NCBI RefSeq assembly: GCF_001577835.2
Contig: NC_029528.1
Span: 2,222,265 to 2,286,264 of the forward strand
DNA from: Coturnix japonica
Taxonomy: Eukaryota > Chordata > Aves > Galliformes > Phasianidae
Length of the DNA stretch: 64,000 nt
Direction: 5' to 3'
Each line of letters opens with the position of its first letter. Position 1 is the stretch's first letter. The position numbers and the translations under genes were made by a program. The notes beneath the pieces are model-generated. The model was not told the origin of the DNA, searched no databases, and saw only the letters and a program-made list of their open reading frames with translations. Below, piece after piece: positions 1 to 12,405 of this stretch.

Positions 1-3000
1 GCACATGGTGCTGAGCCCCAGCTGGGGAGCTGGGTTTGTAGGGCAAGAGTCAATGGGATGGGAGCAATGCTCTGGGGAGGTTACCTTGTCCTTCGCAAAG
101 GGTGCTTGGATGTGTCTATTACTGTGCATTAATGGGATGGGTGCGAGAATTGCCTTAAACATACAGAACTGCTTTTACTTTTGATTCCTCCCTCAGTGTT
201 GAGGATTACAGTCTGTAACACAACATGTGTGGGTTTCACAGGTCAGTCAGTCTGCCCTGAAGGAAATGGATTTCACATGCAGTTTCTCATTCTCATGTAC
301 TCTGCATTCTTCATCGGTGCTGAGACCCTCAGTGATCCGAATGCAGAGCATCAGCTGCTCTTGGAGAACCAGGACACGATTGTTTCCACCAGGCAGCAAT
401 TTTGGGACGATTTTCCTTGAATGTACAATTTAGTAGAAATGGGAAATTGGTTTTTGAGTTAGGATAAGGCACGTGTTTGGTTTAAGGTATGTGTGGTAGA
501 GACCTTAAGGCAGAATGAGCATGGCTATGTCTGGGGTCAGCTGGGGACTCCTGGGACTCTCAGTGACCCCAGTTTTCAAAGGAGTCATGGGTTCACTCAA
601 CACAAGCTTTCAGTTTTGGTGCAGTTTGCCCTCTGGGACAGCACCATTTACCATCACCTGTCTCAGGAGAAAATGAGCTCGGAGAGCTCCATGTCCTCTC
701 CCCGTTTTTTTGCTTATGAGCCTCTGCTGAACCTTCCCGTGACACAGATTCATCCTGAGTTTACCTGGATTACAACCCCAACACCTACTCCAGTCCCAAA
801 ACCACCCCTCTCTTGTTGTCATATATTAACCTTAACCAAAGCTCTCATCCAAACCATAAAAGCCTGAGCTGTGTTCAAGCTGCCTGCAACAAGATCTGGA
901 GTCCCTGGGGTGCTGGGTTTGGGATGAGCTGTGGCTGGGGCTCCTGGAGGGGCACACAGCCAGAATTAGGGCTGGAGCAAGTTGTGAGATGGCAAACAGA
1001 GGTGGCCAAGAGCAAGGAATGCATTCAGCAGGGCCTGAAGGATATGTGCTGTTATATTTGATATATGGAAAAATATTGGTTGGGTGTGGGGTTCTCCAAA
1101 TATAGGGTTTAATTCAAGCTGGTGTTTCACCACGAGGCGGGACAGAAGGCAAAGTGCTGTGGTCACTGGGGAAGCTTTCCCAAGCAGTGGGTCCTGCCCT
1201 CATTGCCTGGGCTGCCGTCATGGGCATAAAGCAACAACTGGTACCGGAGCTGCGTGGTCTGACAAAAGTCTTCCTTGGAAAAAACAGGCTTCAGGGAAGC
1301 GTATCTGATGTCATCACCATGAGATGACTGAGCTAGAACAGTTTCCTTAATTAACCCTCTGTAAATGAGGTGCTTTGATGGGTTGCAGCTCAGCAGTGGA
1401 GCAGGGATCTATTTCGGAGGAAATTCTTCTGGATTCCAGCAGAGGTAAAAATGTTTTGAGCGAGGAGGTACAGTATCCAATAATAGCTCTAAAGATCACA
1501 GGTAACTCTTTGATCTCTTCTGTATCATGACTCCGCATTGCTTTTGAAAGATAGCTGAGTCTTTGGAGCAGAAGGCAGCTTTTTCCTCCCCTGCTTTCAG
1601 TGCAGGCAGCCGGCAGGTGTTGGGAGCACAGGAGGTGACCTCTCCTTCTTTGCAGCTTGGTGACAAACACTGCAGAAATCTGGCTATGACAGCTACTCCT
1701 GTTTTACATATAAAAAGGAGCTTTGGGATTTATGTAATCAGCAGTTCAAAACCTATCAGAAGAACACGAGCAGCTCCAGGCTGTTTGCATGCAGCCGAAC
1801 ACAAAGTGACGTAAGGCACAGCCCACCCACACCTCCGTGTCCCCATGTCACGGCCCCTCAGCAAAGCTCCACAGGGAAGCACTGCTCTGCCTTTCCAGAG
1901 CCATGCATGCAGGGCAGCAGCCATCCCTACACATCTGGATGGCAGAGCATCCTCCCAGCCCAGTGTCACATAACATCCTCCCATCCCTGCAGTGCCCACA
2001 GAGCCCTGTCCCATTGCACAGAGCAGCACTCATATCTTCTCCCATCCATCCCCATTCAGGCTCCCAAAGGTGCTCCTTCTTTTCATTGTGTTTCATGAAG
2101 CACCGTGTACACCTACTTTCAGCTATAAATAAAAAATAATCATGTGCATTTAACACTGATTAAAATTCTTTTTAAATTTATATGCAAACGAGGAGCAGCC
2201 ACAGGCTGCTGGCAGGGTGCCCATAGGGCCCTTTGTTCTGGAGAGATTGTACAGCACAGATGAGCAGATAAATTCATCTTCAGTGCCATCGTCTTGTCTT
2301 CGCTCTACATCTTCTTTATAACTACTGGAAGGTGTAGGTTGAGAAACGCTGGTTTGATTAGCTGGGCTTGTGGTTGGTCCCTTTTCATGCCAAAATCATT
2401 TAAGTGTTCCAGACATGGCATACACCCATGGAATCTACAAATATATCTCTCCCCAGTGCGTCATAATTCCTAGGGTAGTAAGTGATGAATCATCAGGATC
2501 TAATGTGAAGATAAGCTAATTAGCATTAATCAGAGCTCCTGCCCGAGGTGGGAAAATGCTAGGTGAGCAGTCTGTTGGCTGCCATTTGTGTTGTTTAATT
2601 CTTTTATTTCTATTTCTTTCCATTTTACAAATAGGCCCCTTCAGAGCTCCTGAGCTCACTGACATGTTCCTTTAGTGCCCTGCAAAATGTGGAACCCCAC
2701 TGGTGGCCCCAAGCCCCCCGCCCGATCCCACCCATCATCCCACTCCTTGCCATGGGCTGGAAGTCCACAGGCTGCTCCTGGTCACCTTGGGACTCAGGCT
2801 GCCTCTGTGTTGAATTTACAAATGCTGTAGTATTGTTTTCCTTCTAGTGCCATCCCTCCTGGCACAGCTCCCATGCAGCAGAGTGCACGCACCCCTGGGT
2901 GCTGCCTGGTGCTGGGTGCCATAACCCGGTTGTGCTGCAGGATCACATGGAAAACAGCGTGAGCAAGCACCGCCCTGCATGGCCAGGCTGAAGGATTGTT

Positions 3001-3934
3001 TATGACAGATTCCTTTACGTCTGCATCGTGCATCTGCAGTGTACCTCCAGAGTCTGAGAGGAATTGGCTTTGCTTGCCCAGCTCCTGCTGTCTGTGCCCT
3101 GCACATGTTGGGTTTGGGAGCAGGAATTCTATGCTGAGCTCAGGCTTGGCCATTAGCATAAAGCTAATTAGCTGCCAGTGAGACCTGAGTCCTAAAAGGA
3201 AATGCTGTGAAGATGTTTTGGCAGCTGGCAGCCACCAACAGGCTCAGTGTGTTTCGGGAGGTGAAGCCCAATGCAGGGACAGCAGCATGGCTGCAGGGCT
3301 CCTTGTGCCATAGGGATGCACCACAGCTGTGCCCACAGTGAGAAAAAGGCAAAGTGTGTTCTGCTCTGTGAGATGGGGGTCCAGCACAGCCCTGGCTGGT
3401 CACTGTGTGCGTGCAGCCGTTGGCCATCGCCCTTTGCCACCCATGCACAGAGTGGAGGTTCTTATTCCCTGCTACTGGAGTTGGCTTTCCCTGTCCTGAA
3501 TCTGCTGCCATCCCATAATTACACAGCCTCTTCCATTGCGGTGAAACCCGCCCCTTCCTTTTGGAACATGGGCTGTCTGCAGGCAGCACCAGCTCTGCTC
3601 AGCTCCTCCCGAGCACATCGCTCCTGTTCACATCAGCTCTGTTCCACGGCTCAGCACCGGGCTGAAAGCAAACCCCAACCACAGCTTATCGGGCTTACAG
3701 CAGGGGGCAAGCACCAGAGAAGGTTTGCAGCCACTGACAGATGTCATTGCATTTAGCCCTGGGACGCTGTGTGACAGCACTGCAGGGATCCAGAGAGCAC
3801 CCATGGGAAAGGAGAGCAGCACATCAGTCCTGTGGGTCTGATGGCTGGGCAGCTCTGCCATCACTGGGAGCTGGTTACAGTAGATAGAGTAGATAAGTAG
3901 ATAGCAGGGATTAAATCCCAGACTACAATTTGTT

Positions 3935-4020
3935 TTCGGCTGAATAATTATGATTCATTAATGCCAAACACAAATTATAGTAATTCAGAATATTAATACT
4001 TTATTTTTATATATAGAAAA
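3935..4020. promoter_or_regulatory. AT-rich homeobox-site block (candidate enhancer)
   Basis: Packed TAAT/ATTA cores (GAATAATTATGATTCATTAA, CAAATTATAGTAATTC) between GC-rich flanks, without the signature of a recognised repeat. Conservation cannot be judged from one sequence. Confidence 0.3.
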
Positions 4021-4835
4021 GGTGGGTTGTGTCCAATAGATCTGACCCCTACGTCCAGGCTGCCCTCCTTGGTTTTGCTCTACATCCCTAGCCTGGCAAT
4101 GGCAGCAGTGCATATTTTGGTACAGATATTGCTTTAATGCCTAAAATTTATGTATAGTGGCTGTATATTTAGAAATAGTTGGGTTTTTTAATACAAAACA
4201 TGTAACGTTGGCCTTCATTCTATACAAAATGCCCTGCTTTGAGCTGTATTTACAGTGTGCTTTGTGAGCATCACAGCAGCAGTGAGCCTGCTCAGATGCA
4301 GGAGATAACAGGGCTCCACCCCGGCAGGCACCTTCCAGTTAAACACTGTCATGTTAAATCCTTGGGCTGAACTCAGCCCAGTGCAAATGTGGGAAGGTTG
4401 CACGGAGGCATTGAGATGGATGTAGAGATAAGACAGCACCAAGCACTGCTCTCATGGGACGCCCCAGGTGATGTGCTGCAGTGGGACGTGTCCTGCACCC
4501 CAACAGCTGTGCCAACATCTGTAAGGGTCCAGCATCAAATGGGCTCCTGCCATGAGTGAGAGCCTGAAGCACTGCAGCATGTGGCAGACGTGGTGGTCAT
4601 GCTGGTGTTGTCTGCTGGCTCAGGAGCTGTGCTCTGCTCCATCTAGAGGCTGCGCTTCTGCTCCACACCTCGCTGTGAATCTAGAGCACCAAATTAAAAG
4701 TGCTGTGAGTTTATGTGCATTTATGCACAGGATGCTGCAGATCAAATACCTGCAGACTGCCAGGCTGCCAGCATAGGGTGTTCTCCCTATTTCCCCTATA
4801 AACCTGAAGGAATGTGTGCCAGTGCTGGAGAAAGT

Positions 4836-5048
4836 CATTGAATTGTAGAATGGATTGGGTTGGAAGGGTCCGTAATGATCACAGAACCAGATTCACAGCG
4901 TGGTTGGGCTGGAAGGTGCCCATGGCTGCAGGCACCTCTGGGGCTGGGGCAGAACAGCTCAGAGCAGCAGTGCCAGCCCCTCACCATGTCCTCCTAATAT
5001 CCAATTTAAATCCTGCCTCTGCACTCAGAAGCACGTGTCCCTCAGAGA
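4836..5048 (-). mobile_element. CR1 LINE 3'-end fragment(s), minus strand
   Basis: Reads as reverse-complement CR1 terminus: TTGAATTGTAGAATGGATTG, GGTTGGAAGGGTCC, followed by a second terminus-like stretch (TGGTTGGGCTGGAAGGTGCCC) and CCATGTCCTCCTAATATCCA. The two termini in tandem suggest one CR1 end joined to or inserted beside another. Confidence 0.8.
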
Positions 5049-6984
5049 AACAGAGCAGTGGAAAGTCTCTGGTTGACTCTGACAAGGATTGCTGTAGAGA
5101 AGTGTCCTGTATGCTTCAATATCTTGTTGCTGTTGTGCTGAAGCCCTGCATTCAGTGCTCCCAGCTGCTGGCTTCCCCGGGGCTTTGTGTCACCCAGCAC
5201 TGCGGCTGAGGTCTGCTCTGTGCTGGGATGCTCACAGGTTCAGTGTTAGGGGAAGAGTGTGCTTTACAAACTGCTTCCTCTGTGTAGCAGCTCAGTGAGA
5301 ACCAAAAAGAAAAGTGTGAAAACATGTAATCCTCTGTAATCCGTATGGTTTTTACTCATTGTGTTCTCAGCAGCTCAGATGATGGCTGTGAGATAGACGG
5401 CTTTATTTCTGAATTGCAGACTTTACATGGAAAAATGTCAATCCCGAAACAATTGGAACAGTGCTTTAATTGGATACAGCATTGGTTGTGAGGAGATACT
5501 ATTGCAGGGCTGGGTTGGATGGGGCAGGGTCCTTTGAGAGGACACTGCTGTGCAGGTCCCTGTCCTGGGAGCAGCAGCAGTTTTTCATTTCCAGCCTGGG
5601 ACACACACAGACATCCTGCCAGGACCTGGCTCGCTCCTGCACTCCTATATTGCACTCTGGCTGTGCGGAGGCAGCGTGCACAGAGGTGTGGCGGCTGTGT
5701 TTTGTAGTGTAATTGATGCTCTGCGTAACCTCGGTTTCATCATTCAGCAAATGCTGCTGTCAATTATCGTAATGAGGCAGAGGACGTTGCGAGGGAGTGA
5801 AACACGAGGGCTGTGCTGCAGAACAGCTGCGGTTGGGCAGCTGTGTGAGTCAGGGGCTGGCTGGGAAGGGTCTGTGCCAGGAGCTCGTGCCTCTTGGCAG
5901 CAGCAGGCACAGAACAGGACCCAAACCATCGTGCCTGGGCAAAACTGCATCCCACCGAGAGCTGTGGTTTCCATAAGTTGCATTTTTTTATGAAAATGGA
6001 TAACGTTGCATAAAATTCCTGCTCCCAAAGCAGGCAGATCCCATAGTGAGATCTGCAGCGTTAATCTGTGTCCTCATGTCTCATGGGTCTGCACCCATCG
6101 CTTTTCGGAAGCAGCCAGAGCCCAAACTCAAAGCAAAACCAAGTTGAAAGAGCAAAGTTTCATCCATTATTTTTCTCATCAAAACCATGTGAAATTGTGA
6201 CTTTCTCATTTTATCTGCGTGAAGCCTTTGATCACTGCTGCCTCGTGAGCATCTGATCACTGGCTGGGAGCTCAACCCAGTGCTGGGCACACTCTCTGTG
6301 GTCTCTGGTTTCCAAGTGACGGTGGTATCTGTCCCAGTGTTATCCCAGGCTGTCATTCACATCAAGCTGTGGCCAAACACTTCCTGGGGGTGTTGGGAGA
6401 AGCAGGCTGAGTTGCTCCCCTACCTGCAGCAGCATTCCTTTGTGTTTTATTATGTAGCACAGCACGAGGAAGAGCTGTGGTTTGCTGTGTTTCATTGCTG
6501 GTTTGAGTGGCAGCTCCCTTTGATGGCATCACCTTGTGCTGTATGTAGCCACAGCACCAGAAATAGAGCACGAGACCTCCAGCAGGGTCTGAAGTCCAAA
6601 GTCTGCTTTCCACCCTGGAGTCCCAAAGATGGAAATAATCACATGAGCATCCACTCACGTTGTAAAATCTGATGCAATGGTCTGCGCATCTCAATACCTG
6701 AAAAACAGGCTGTGACAAAAGCCGAGAGCTGAGCTGGGCTGCACGCGGCTCCGTTCCACCCGTGGCAATCTGTGCCATCGCACAGCACAGAACAGCATTG
6801 AGGCGTGGGGCGGAGGTGTCCTCGTGTGTCCCTGCTCCGTATTGCAGGGCTGTGCTGAAACTGAGCCCGTGGGGCCACGTGCCCCTTCATCCCACCACCT
6901 TGGCCAGGCAGCCTGGGGGATGAGCTGCTCCCTGGGCTCCGTTTTGTTGGAGGTAACAGTTAAGGAACTTCCAGAAGTCAAGTG

Positions 6985-7265
6985 GCAAGACGAGATTAAT
7001 TAGGAGTCCTGTCTAATCCTAATTACAGTGATATTTGCTTCCCACGATAGGAGGCATTCATTACCATATGGATAAGTTTGTTTCTTCTCTCTGTCTGCTT
7101 CCCTCCCCACAGCAAAAAAAGGTTAAATAATATTTAATACATCTTTACAGTAATTAAAAAAAAAAATCACTTCTTTTTAATCTCATATAAACATGAGATG
7201 GGCAGAGAAGAAACCCATTCAATTCCCTATTAATTCTCCCCGCTGCCTAATCATATGCAAATCCA
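6985..7265. promoter_or_regulatory. AT-rich block with TAAT sites and an octamer (candidate enhancer)
   Basis: An island of low GC in GC-rich intron with many TAAT/ATTA cores (GATTAATTAGG, CCTAATTACAG, CATTACCATATGG, CTATTAATTC) and a perfect POU octamer ATGCAAAT at 7255-7262. The look is that of a conserved non-coding element. Function is inferred. Confidence 0.4.
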
Positions 7266-8234
7266 CCAAGCCCAGGTTTTAGTGCGGCTGTGCACATGAA
7301 GAGATCAGAGAAGGGCCCAGACGGGGCAGTGGGCTGTGCTGTGGGTCGGGGGCTCTCCAGAACCCGGCTGGAAGATAAATGCCACATTGGAATTAAAGTG
7401 TTTATTTTGCCCTGCGCTGTAACACTTGCTGGCTGTCAGAGGGAGAAGGGGCATTAAGCGTTATGGAACTAATTCCTCCTGTCAAGAACAGGGGGATTTC
7501 TCCCAGCCAGACATGCAGCATCATCCCGGATTAGTGGCTGTAGCATTCTTTGTCAACATGTCACCCTCAAGAGCGAGCAGTGAGCAGCACTGCTATTGCT
7601 ATATGGCTGTGGGCATCCCTGGGAGCTCCCTTTGGCTCCAGGGAGGATTATTTCCCTCTGCTTCATGGAGAAGAAGGGAAATAAGCGTTAGTGCAGATCT
7701 GCAGACCTGGCCTGGGGCAGCCGCCCTATGTGGGGTCCTTCATCCCATCCAAGGAGTTCTTGTCCCCCTCCAAAAAATCCACTTGGGTTCAGCAGCAGCA
7801 ATGTGAGCATGAGGACAGCAGCCGCTCCTAAGCCTGCCCATCCTGCATTTACCATCCCTATAAGTATCAAAGGATTTCACCGTAGCAGTGATACGTGTAG
7901 CAGAGAGAGATGATAACTTTTACAAATGATCATCCTCGCTTACACCATGTTATCTGCTAATGAGCCATTGTACACACGTGGGCACAGCCATGTCAGTCCC
8001 ACAGTGTCTGCCCTGTGAGTGCGTGGCTGTGGCAGCCACATGCAGTGGGAGCCATCAGTGTGTGTAAGCATTGCCATGGGTGCTGCTGCAGCTGATGTTC
8101 CCTGCAGCACAGCTGCTGAGTTGGGGACTCGCTGTCAGACAGCACGAGGGACTTTGGAGTTGCTGTGATCAGTGACTGCCCCAGCACCAGGCTTTGAGAA
8201 TGGAAGGGAACTGGAAGAAAATGTAGTTCAGCCC

Positions 8235-8592
8235 AGCATAGCATGGCATGGTGTGGTACAGCTCAACATAGCGTGATATCATGTATTACATATGGCATCA
8301 CACAGCACAGAGAATCATAGAATGGCCGGGGTTGAAAAGGCCCACGATAATCACCCAGTTCCAACCTCCTGCTATGTGCAGGGTCGCCAACCAGCAGCCC
8401 AGGCTGCCCATTTAACATATGGCATTGCATAACATAGCACAGCATAACATATAACATAGCATAGTGTTATATATAAACACATAGTATAGCATAACAAAGC
8501 CTAACATGTATTAATATAGCATAACGGCATGACATATAGCATAGCATAACATGGAACAACAACATACAACATGACATAGGCTCTAACATAGC
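8235..8592. repeat. Degenerate CATAGCAT-type repeat flanking the array
   Basis: Diverged copies such as AGCATAGCATGGCATGG and GCATAACATAGCACAGCAT on both sides of the CR1 fragment at 8311-8410. They look like older members of the same tandem family. Confidence 0.65.
8311..8410 (-). mobile_element. CR1 LINE 3'-end fragment, minus strand
   Basis: Starts AGAATCATAGAATGGCCGGG, continues GTTGAAAAGGCCC and AGTTCCAACCTCCTGC, and ends GCAGCCCAGGCTGCCC. This is a 100-bp CR1 3' end in reverse orientation. It sits inside a degenerate AACATAGCATGGCAT-type repeat region that continues on both sides. Confidence 0.88.
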
Positions 8593-8770
8593 ATATAGCA
8601 TAACATAACACATAGCATAACATAACGTATAGCATAACATAACATATAGCATAACATAACGTATAGCATAACATAACATATAGCATAACATAACGTATAG
8701 CATAACATAACATATAGCATAACATAACATATAGCATAACATAACATAACATATAGCATAACACAATACA
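8593..8770. repeat. 17-bp tandem array (AGCATAACATAACGTAT)
   Basis: Eight to nine head-to-tail copies of a 17-bp unit. Units ending in CGTAT and CATAT alternate over most of the array, giving a 34-bp higher-order period. Degenerate related units extend left to about 8235. The minus strand of the unit has no stop in any frame, so long minus-strand open frames (MLCYAICYVMLY type) arise as artefacts. Confidence 0.92.
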
Positions 8771-10186
8771 GCAGTGCATAACACAGTAGCAACACACCAT
8801 TGCCCAGCAGCACAGCACCCAGCACAAGGACGCAGGGTGTGGGTGCTGCGGTGACACCGGCACGGCCACTCTCAGTGCAGAGGGGCAGGTTTCACCCCTC
8901 TGATCTTGGGGGAATTGAAACGTCTTCAGTCACATCCGAGTTTTGTGTGTGAGTTTCTGTGTGTTTTCTGTTCTTAATTCCCCTCTTTCAAGTAAATGTT
9001 TTTGTTTTCACCTTTAAGGGGAAAGGAAGCACAAAGCCATGTAGCTGCAGCCCTGCGGGAGAGCCCAGGGGATGGCAGCGGGCAGCTGCTGCATGGCTGG
9101 CACTTTGGGGCCATGGGGTTCCTGTGGTCCGGCCCCACCTTGGGCACTGCTGTAGGACATGGATGCATTTGGGTCCAGGTTTTGCCAATGGTTTGTCACG
9201 GACACTTGTGCTGCGCTCTCCTCCCTCACCCCCCCTTGGACATTTTCCTGATTAATTCTGGGTATTGGTGCGACTGCTCGCCTTCAAGAAGCTAAAGGAG
9301 GTCAGATGGTATCAGCACGGGGGTCACGGCCGTGCCTTCACCTCTGCAGCCATGGTGGGTTACTGATAACACTGGCCCTGCAGCACCCGGCCCCATTCGC
9401 AGAACTGCATTGCGGAGAGCAGCGGAATGGAGCCCCGTGGGGACATGTCCCAGGGCTGGAGGGGGGTGGGGAGCCAATGGCAGGGACAGACCCAGGGTTT
9501 GGTGCTGGGCTGCAGCCAGCTGTGCTGCCCCTGCAGTCGTCCCATGCAGCTGAATGCTGGGGGCTGTCAGGGCAGCCAGCAGGGGTAGGGAGCAGGGATG
9601 GCATCCTCAGGCTGTGATGCCACACATTCATTTTTTGGAGGATTTCTGTGGTTTGGGGCATAATCACCTCCACGTTTGCCCTCTGTCACCCCAAGAGCAC
9701 TTTTAATTTTATTTTTCCATGCCTTTATTTTTTTCATGAAGAACCACCTACATCTTTCTCTTAGAAGATAAATACTTGAGAAGTGAAACGGCTCTTCCTG
9801 TGCCCGTAAACGGTGTAAAGCTCAGCCATTTCCCCACAGAGCTGAACTTAAAAACAATAACCCTTGCTACTTACAGCCAGCAGCAGCAGTGGGACCCTGT
9901 GCTGAGCATCTGCAGCTCCTCTGGGGATCGTGAGGCTCTCATGCCAACAGAGCACCAGGCCAGGTCCCAGATCTGCAACCAGCAAGTCATCGGGGCTTCA
10001 GAAATTGTTGAAGTTATTTCCCTGTCCTTCTCCACAGAGCTCCTTTGTTGCTATCTGCATGCAGAAGTAATGGCTCTGAAGGAATCCAATGTGTACTTCC
10101 CTCCGTAGGCAACACAGGATGAGGAATAACTGCATGCATCAGTATAGGCTGAGGCTGCTGGAGGAGGACCTGGATGTCCTGGTGGC

Positions 10187-10263
10187 CAGTGACTGACCAG
10201 CAGTTGACCAGTGGTTGACCAGTAGTTGACCAACAGTTGACCAGTGGTTGACCAACAGTTGAC
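10187..10263. repeat. 11-bp tandem array (CAGTGGTTGAC)
   Basis: Seven contiguous 11-bp copies: CAGTGACTGAC, CAGCAGTTGAC, CAGTGGTTGAC, CAGTAGTTGAC, CAACAGTTGAC, CAGTGGTTGAC, CAACAGTTGAC. The last four are an exact two-unit pattern repeated, apart from one variant. Confidence 0.9.
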
Positions 10264-11284
10264 CATGAGCCAACAGTGTGCCCTTGTGGCCAAGAAGGCC
10301 AATGGTGCCCTGGGATGTGTGGCACACAGTGTGGCCAGCAGGAGAGGGAGGGTCTCCTTCCCTCTGCTCTGCCCTGAGTGTGGGGCTCTCCAGCTGCAGG
10401 CAGATGGGGAACTGCTGGGAGAGCCCAGAGACTCTCAAGTGGGGGCTGGACTGGGGGATCTGCAGAGCTCCCTTCCTGCCCCTGTGGTTCTGTGACTGTG
10501 ATGCTGTGTGCGCCATGAGATGGGGACGGGGTTGGGGCAGTCCCCACGGGTGCCCGTCCCCATGGGGCGACGTGGCCCTGCTGACACCAAAGCTGCCGGG
10601 GTGAGGACAGTGCTGACGTGGGTGGCTTTAACTTTCCCTTCTTCCTTTCTGCAGCGGCAGTGGTGAGGCAATGTGACTGCAGCAAAAGTGAGAAAGGAGA
10701 AAATAAAAACAGCGCTGCGAGGAGAAATGAGCAGATGCTGCTGGCCCCAGCGCTTGCAGAACAGGGTCTTGTTGCCTCTGTCTCTGTGGCACAGTGACTA
10801 ATTCTGCAGAGAAAAGGAATTAATTCCTCATTGAATCAGCAGCAGCAAACTCCGTAGGTTTTGTTTTGCATAGCTGACACTAGACTCATCTCTCTCTCTG
10901 AGAAGTGACGTTGAAGCCAACACTCAGGGCTGACTCCTGGCTGCAGCCCGCAGCGCTGCTCCCCTCATTGCTTTGCTGAGAGCTGTTCCTTGGTGCTGGG
11001 GATGCCCAGACCCCAATGCACCCCAAGCACCAGTCCCTGGCCAGGCCCCAGAATGTGCAGCTTTGTCATTTCTCTCTTTATTGGGGCCAGCTGTGTGGGA
11101 CTGTTTGAAGGTGCTGTGAGTGATCTGGCCCCGCTGTGGCTCCGCTCCACTCCGGTGCTGCAAACCACAGCGCTCCGGGTGCTGCACTGCAGGGTCGGGT
11201 CCTGCACAGCCCTGGGTGCTGCCAGCCAGGTGAACTGGGTGCCCCTGTGGGGGGTCATGGGGCTGCCCCCTCCCATAGCTCCCA

Positions 11285-11520
11285 AAGCGTATGGGGTCCC
11301 CAATATGGACAGGGTCCCCTGTGCACATGGGGTTACCTGTGTGCATAGGGCACCTTGTGTATATGCGGTCCCTGTGTGCGTGCTGTACCCAGTGTTCACG
11401 GGATCCTCTCCATGCATTGGATCACTTAAGAGCACATCTTCCCCAGTGCACATGGGGCCCACAGTGTCTCCCTTGTGTTTCAGGTCCCCTTTGTGTAAGG
11501 ACCCCCCATGCCTGTGAGGG
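11285..11520. repeat. Degenerate minisatellite (about 21-bp, GTGTGCATGGGGTCCC)
   Basis: Repeated, diverged CCTGTGTGCATGGGGT-like words at roughly 21-bp spacing. The approximate period produces repetitive translations on the minus strand and explains the open frames there. The boundaries are soft. Confidence 0.6.
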
Positions 11521-12123
11521 GTCATTCCTAGGAAGGATGCTTTGTGCCTGTGTGCAACAGAGCTGATCAAGATGGGCCTTGTGAGATGAGCTCCTGTGTT
11601 TGGTTTGTGTGGTCGGCTCTTCTTTAACACGCTCACTCCAAGAGCTGTCTGCTCTTTTCTCTCTTTCTGTTTTAACAAACAAATGGTGGGAAGGGGCAGC
11701 CCTGTGCAATGCGGGGCCAGACTGAGACCTGGCTGCTCAGTGGGCAACCACCAAAGTCCATCCATAGCTCTTCATTCCTCAGGTACCACATGGTGGGGGG
11801 TCAGCATAGTTGTGCTGCTTTGGTTTAGTGCTGATTTGTTTTCTACACAAAACTTAATACAAAATCTTGCCCGGGGCCAGCCCTGAGGCAGCACTGGCTG
11901 GATGCTGGGATGCTTAGAGCTGTAGCAAGGTGTGCTTTGCCCAGCATCACCAAAAATTCACTTCTTCTTAAAAAAAAAACATTTTCTTCTCCTAAATTAA
12001 CCCAAGCAGAAAACCATGTGTATTTTTTCTAACATTTTCACAGCTAAAACCTATATTTTTTGTATTATAGTCCATGAAAATTCTTAGTATTGGCCATTTC
12101 ACACTAATTCTGGGTTTTAATCA

Positions 12124-12405
12124 TAGGACCATGGAATCATATCTTGGTTTGGGTTGGAAGAGCCCTCTAAAGGCCACCTGGTCCCTCTTCCTGCAATGAG
12201 CAATGAGCACCCACAGCTCAGAGCCCCCCAGTGTGACCTGGGCTGTCTGCAGGGATGGGGACCTGTTCCTCGCTGCCCTTAGTGTAACAAACACCTTCCT
12301 TATATCCAATCCAAATCTCCCTCCCCTAGTCTGAAACCATTTCCCATTTGATCTCTGCTGCATTTTTCTGGCATCGGCTCCAAACTTTGAACTCTTGCAA
12401 GGCAG
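12124..12405 (-). mobile_element. CR1 LINE 3'-end fragment, minus strand
   Basis: Reverse-complement CR1: GGACCATGGAATCATATC, TTGGTTTGGGTTGGAAG, CCACCTGGTCCC, then the ORF2 end region (TATATCCAATCCAAATCTCC, CTGAAACCATTTCCC). About 280 bp, old and diverged. Confidence 0.88.

Noticed and set aside
8593-8770. Regular short repeats resembling a CRISPR array
   Set aside because: Units are directly contiguous with no unique spacers, and the genome is vertebrate.
8467-8869. Three long overlapping minus-strand open frames with repetitive Met/Leu/Cys/Tyr proteins
   Set aside because: They are translations of the 17-bp tandem array, whose minus strand has no stop in any frame. No start context, family or splice signals.
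10014-10685. 223-codon minus-strand open frame
   Set aside because: It includes the 11-bp array (VNYWSTTGQLL repeats) and has no recognisable family or codon conservation.
10965-11765. 266-codon minus-strand open frame
   Set aside because: It covers a degenerate minisatellite and shows repeat-driven CTGDPVHIGDP-like translation without any domain. It lies in the TCF7 intron.
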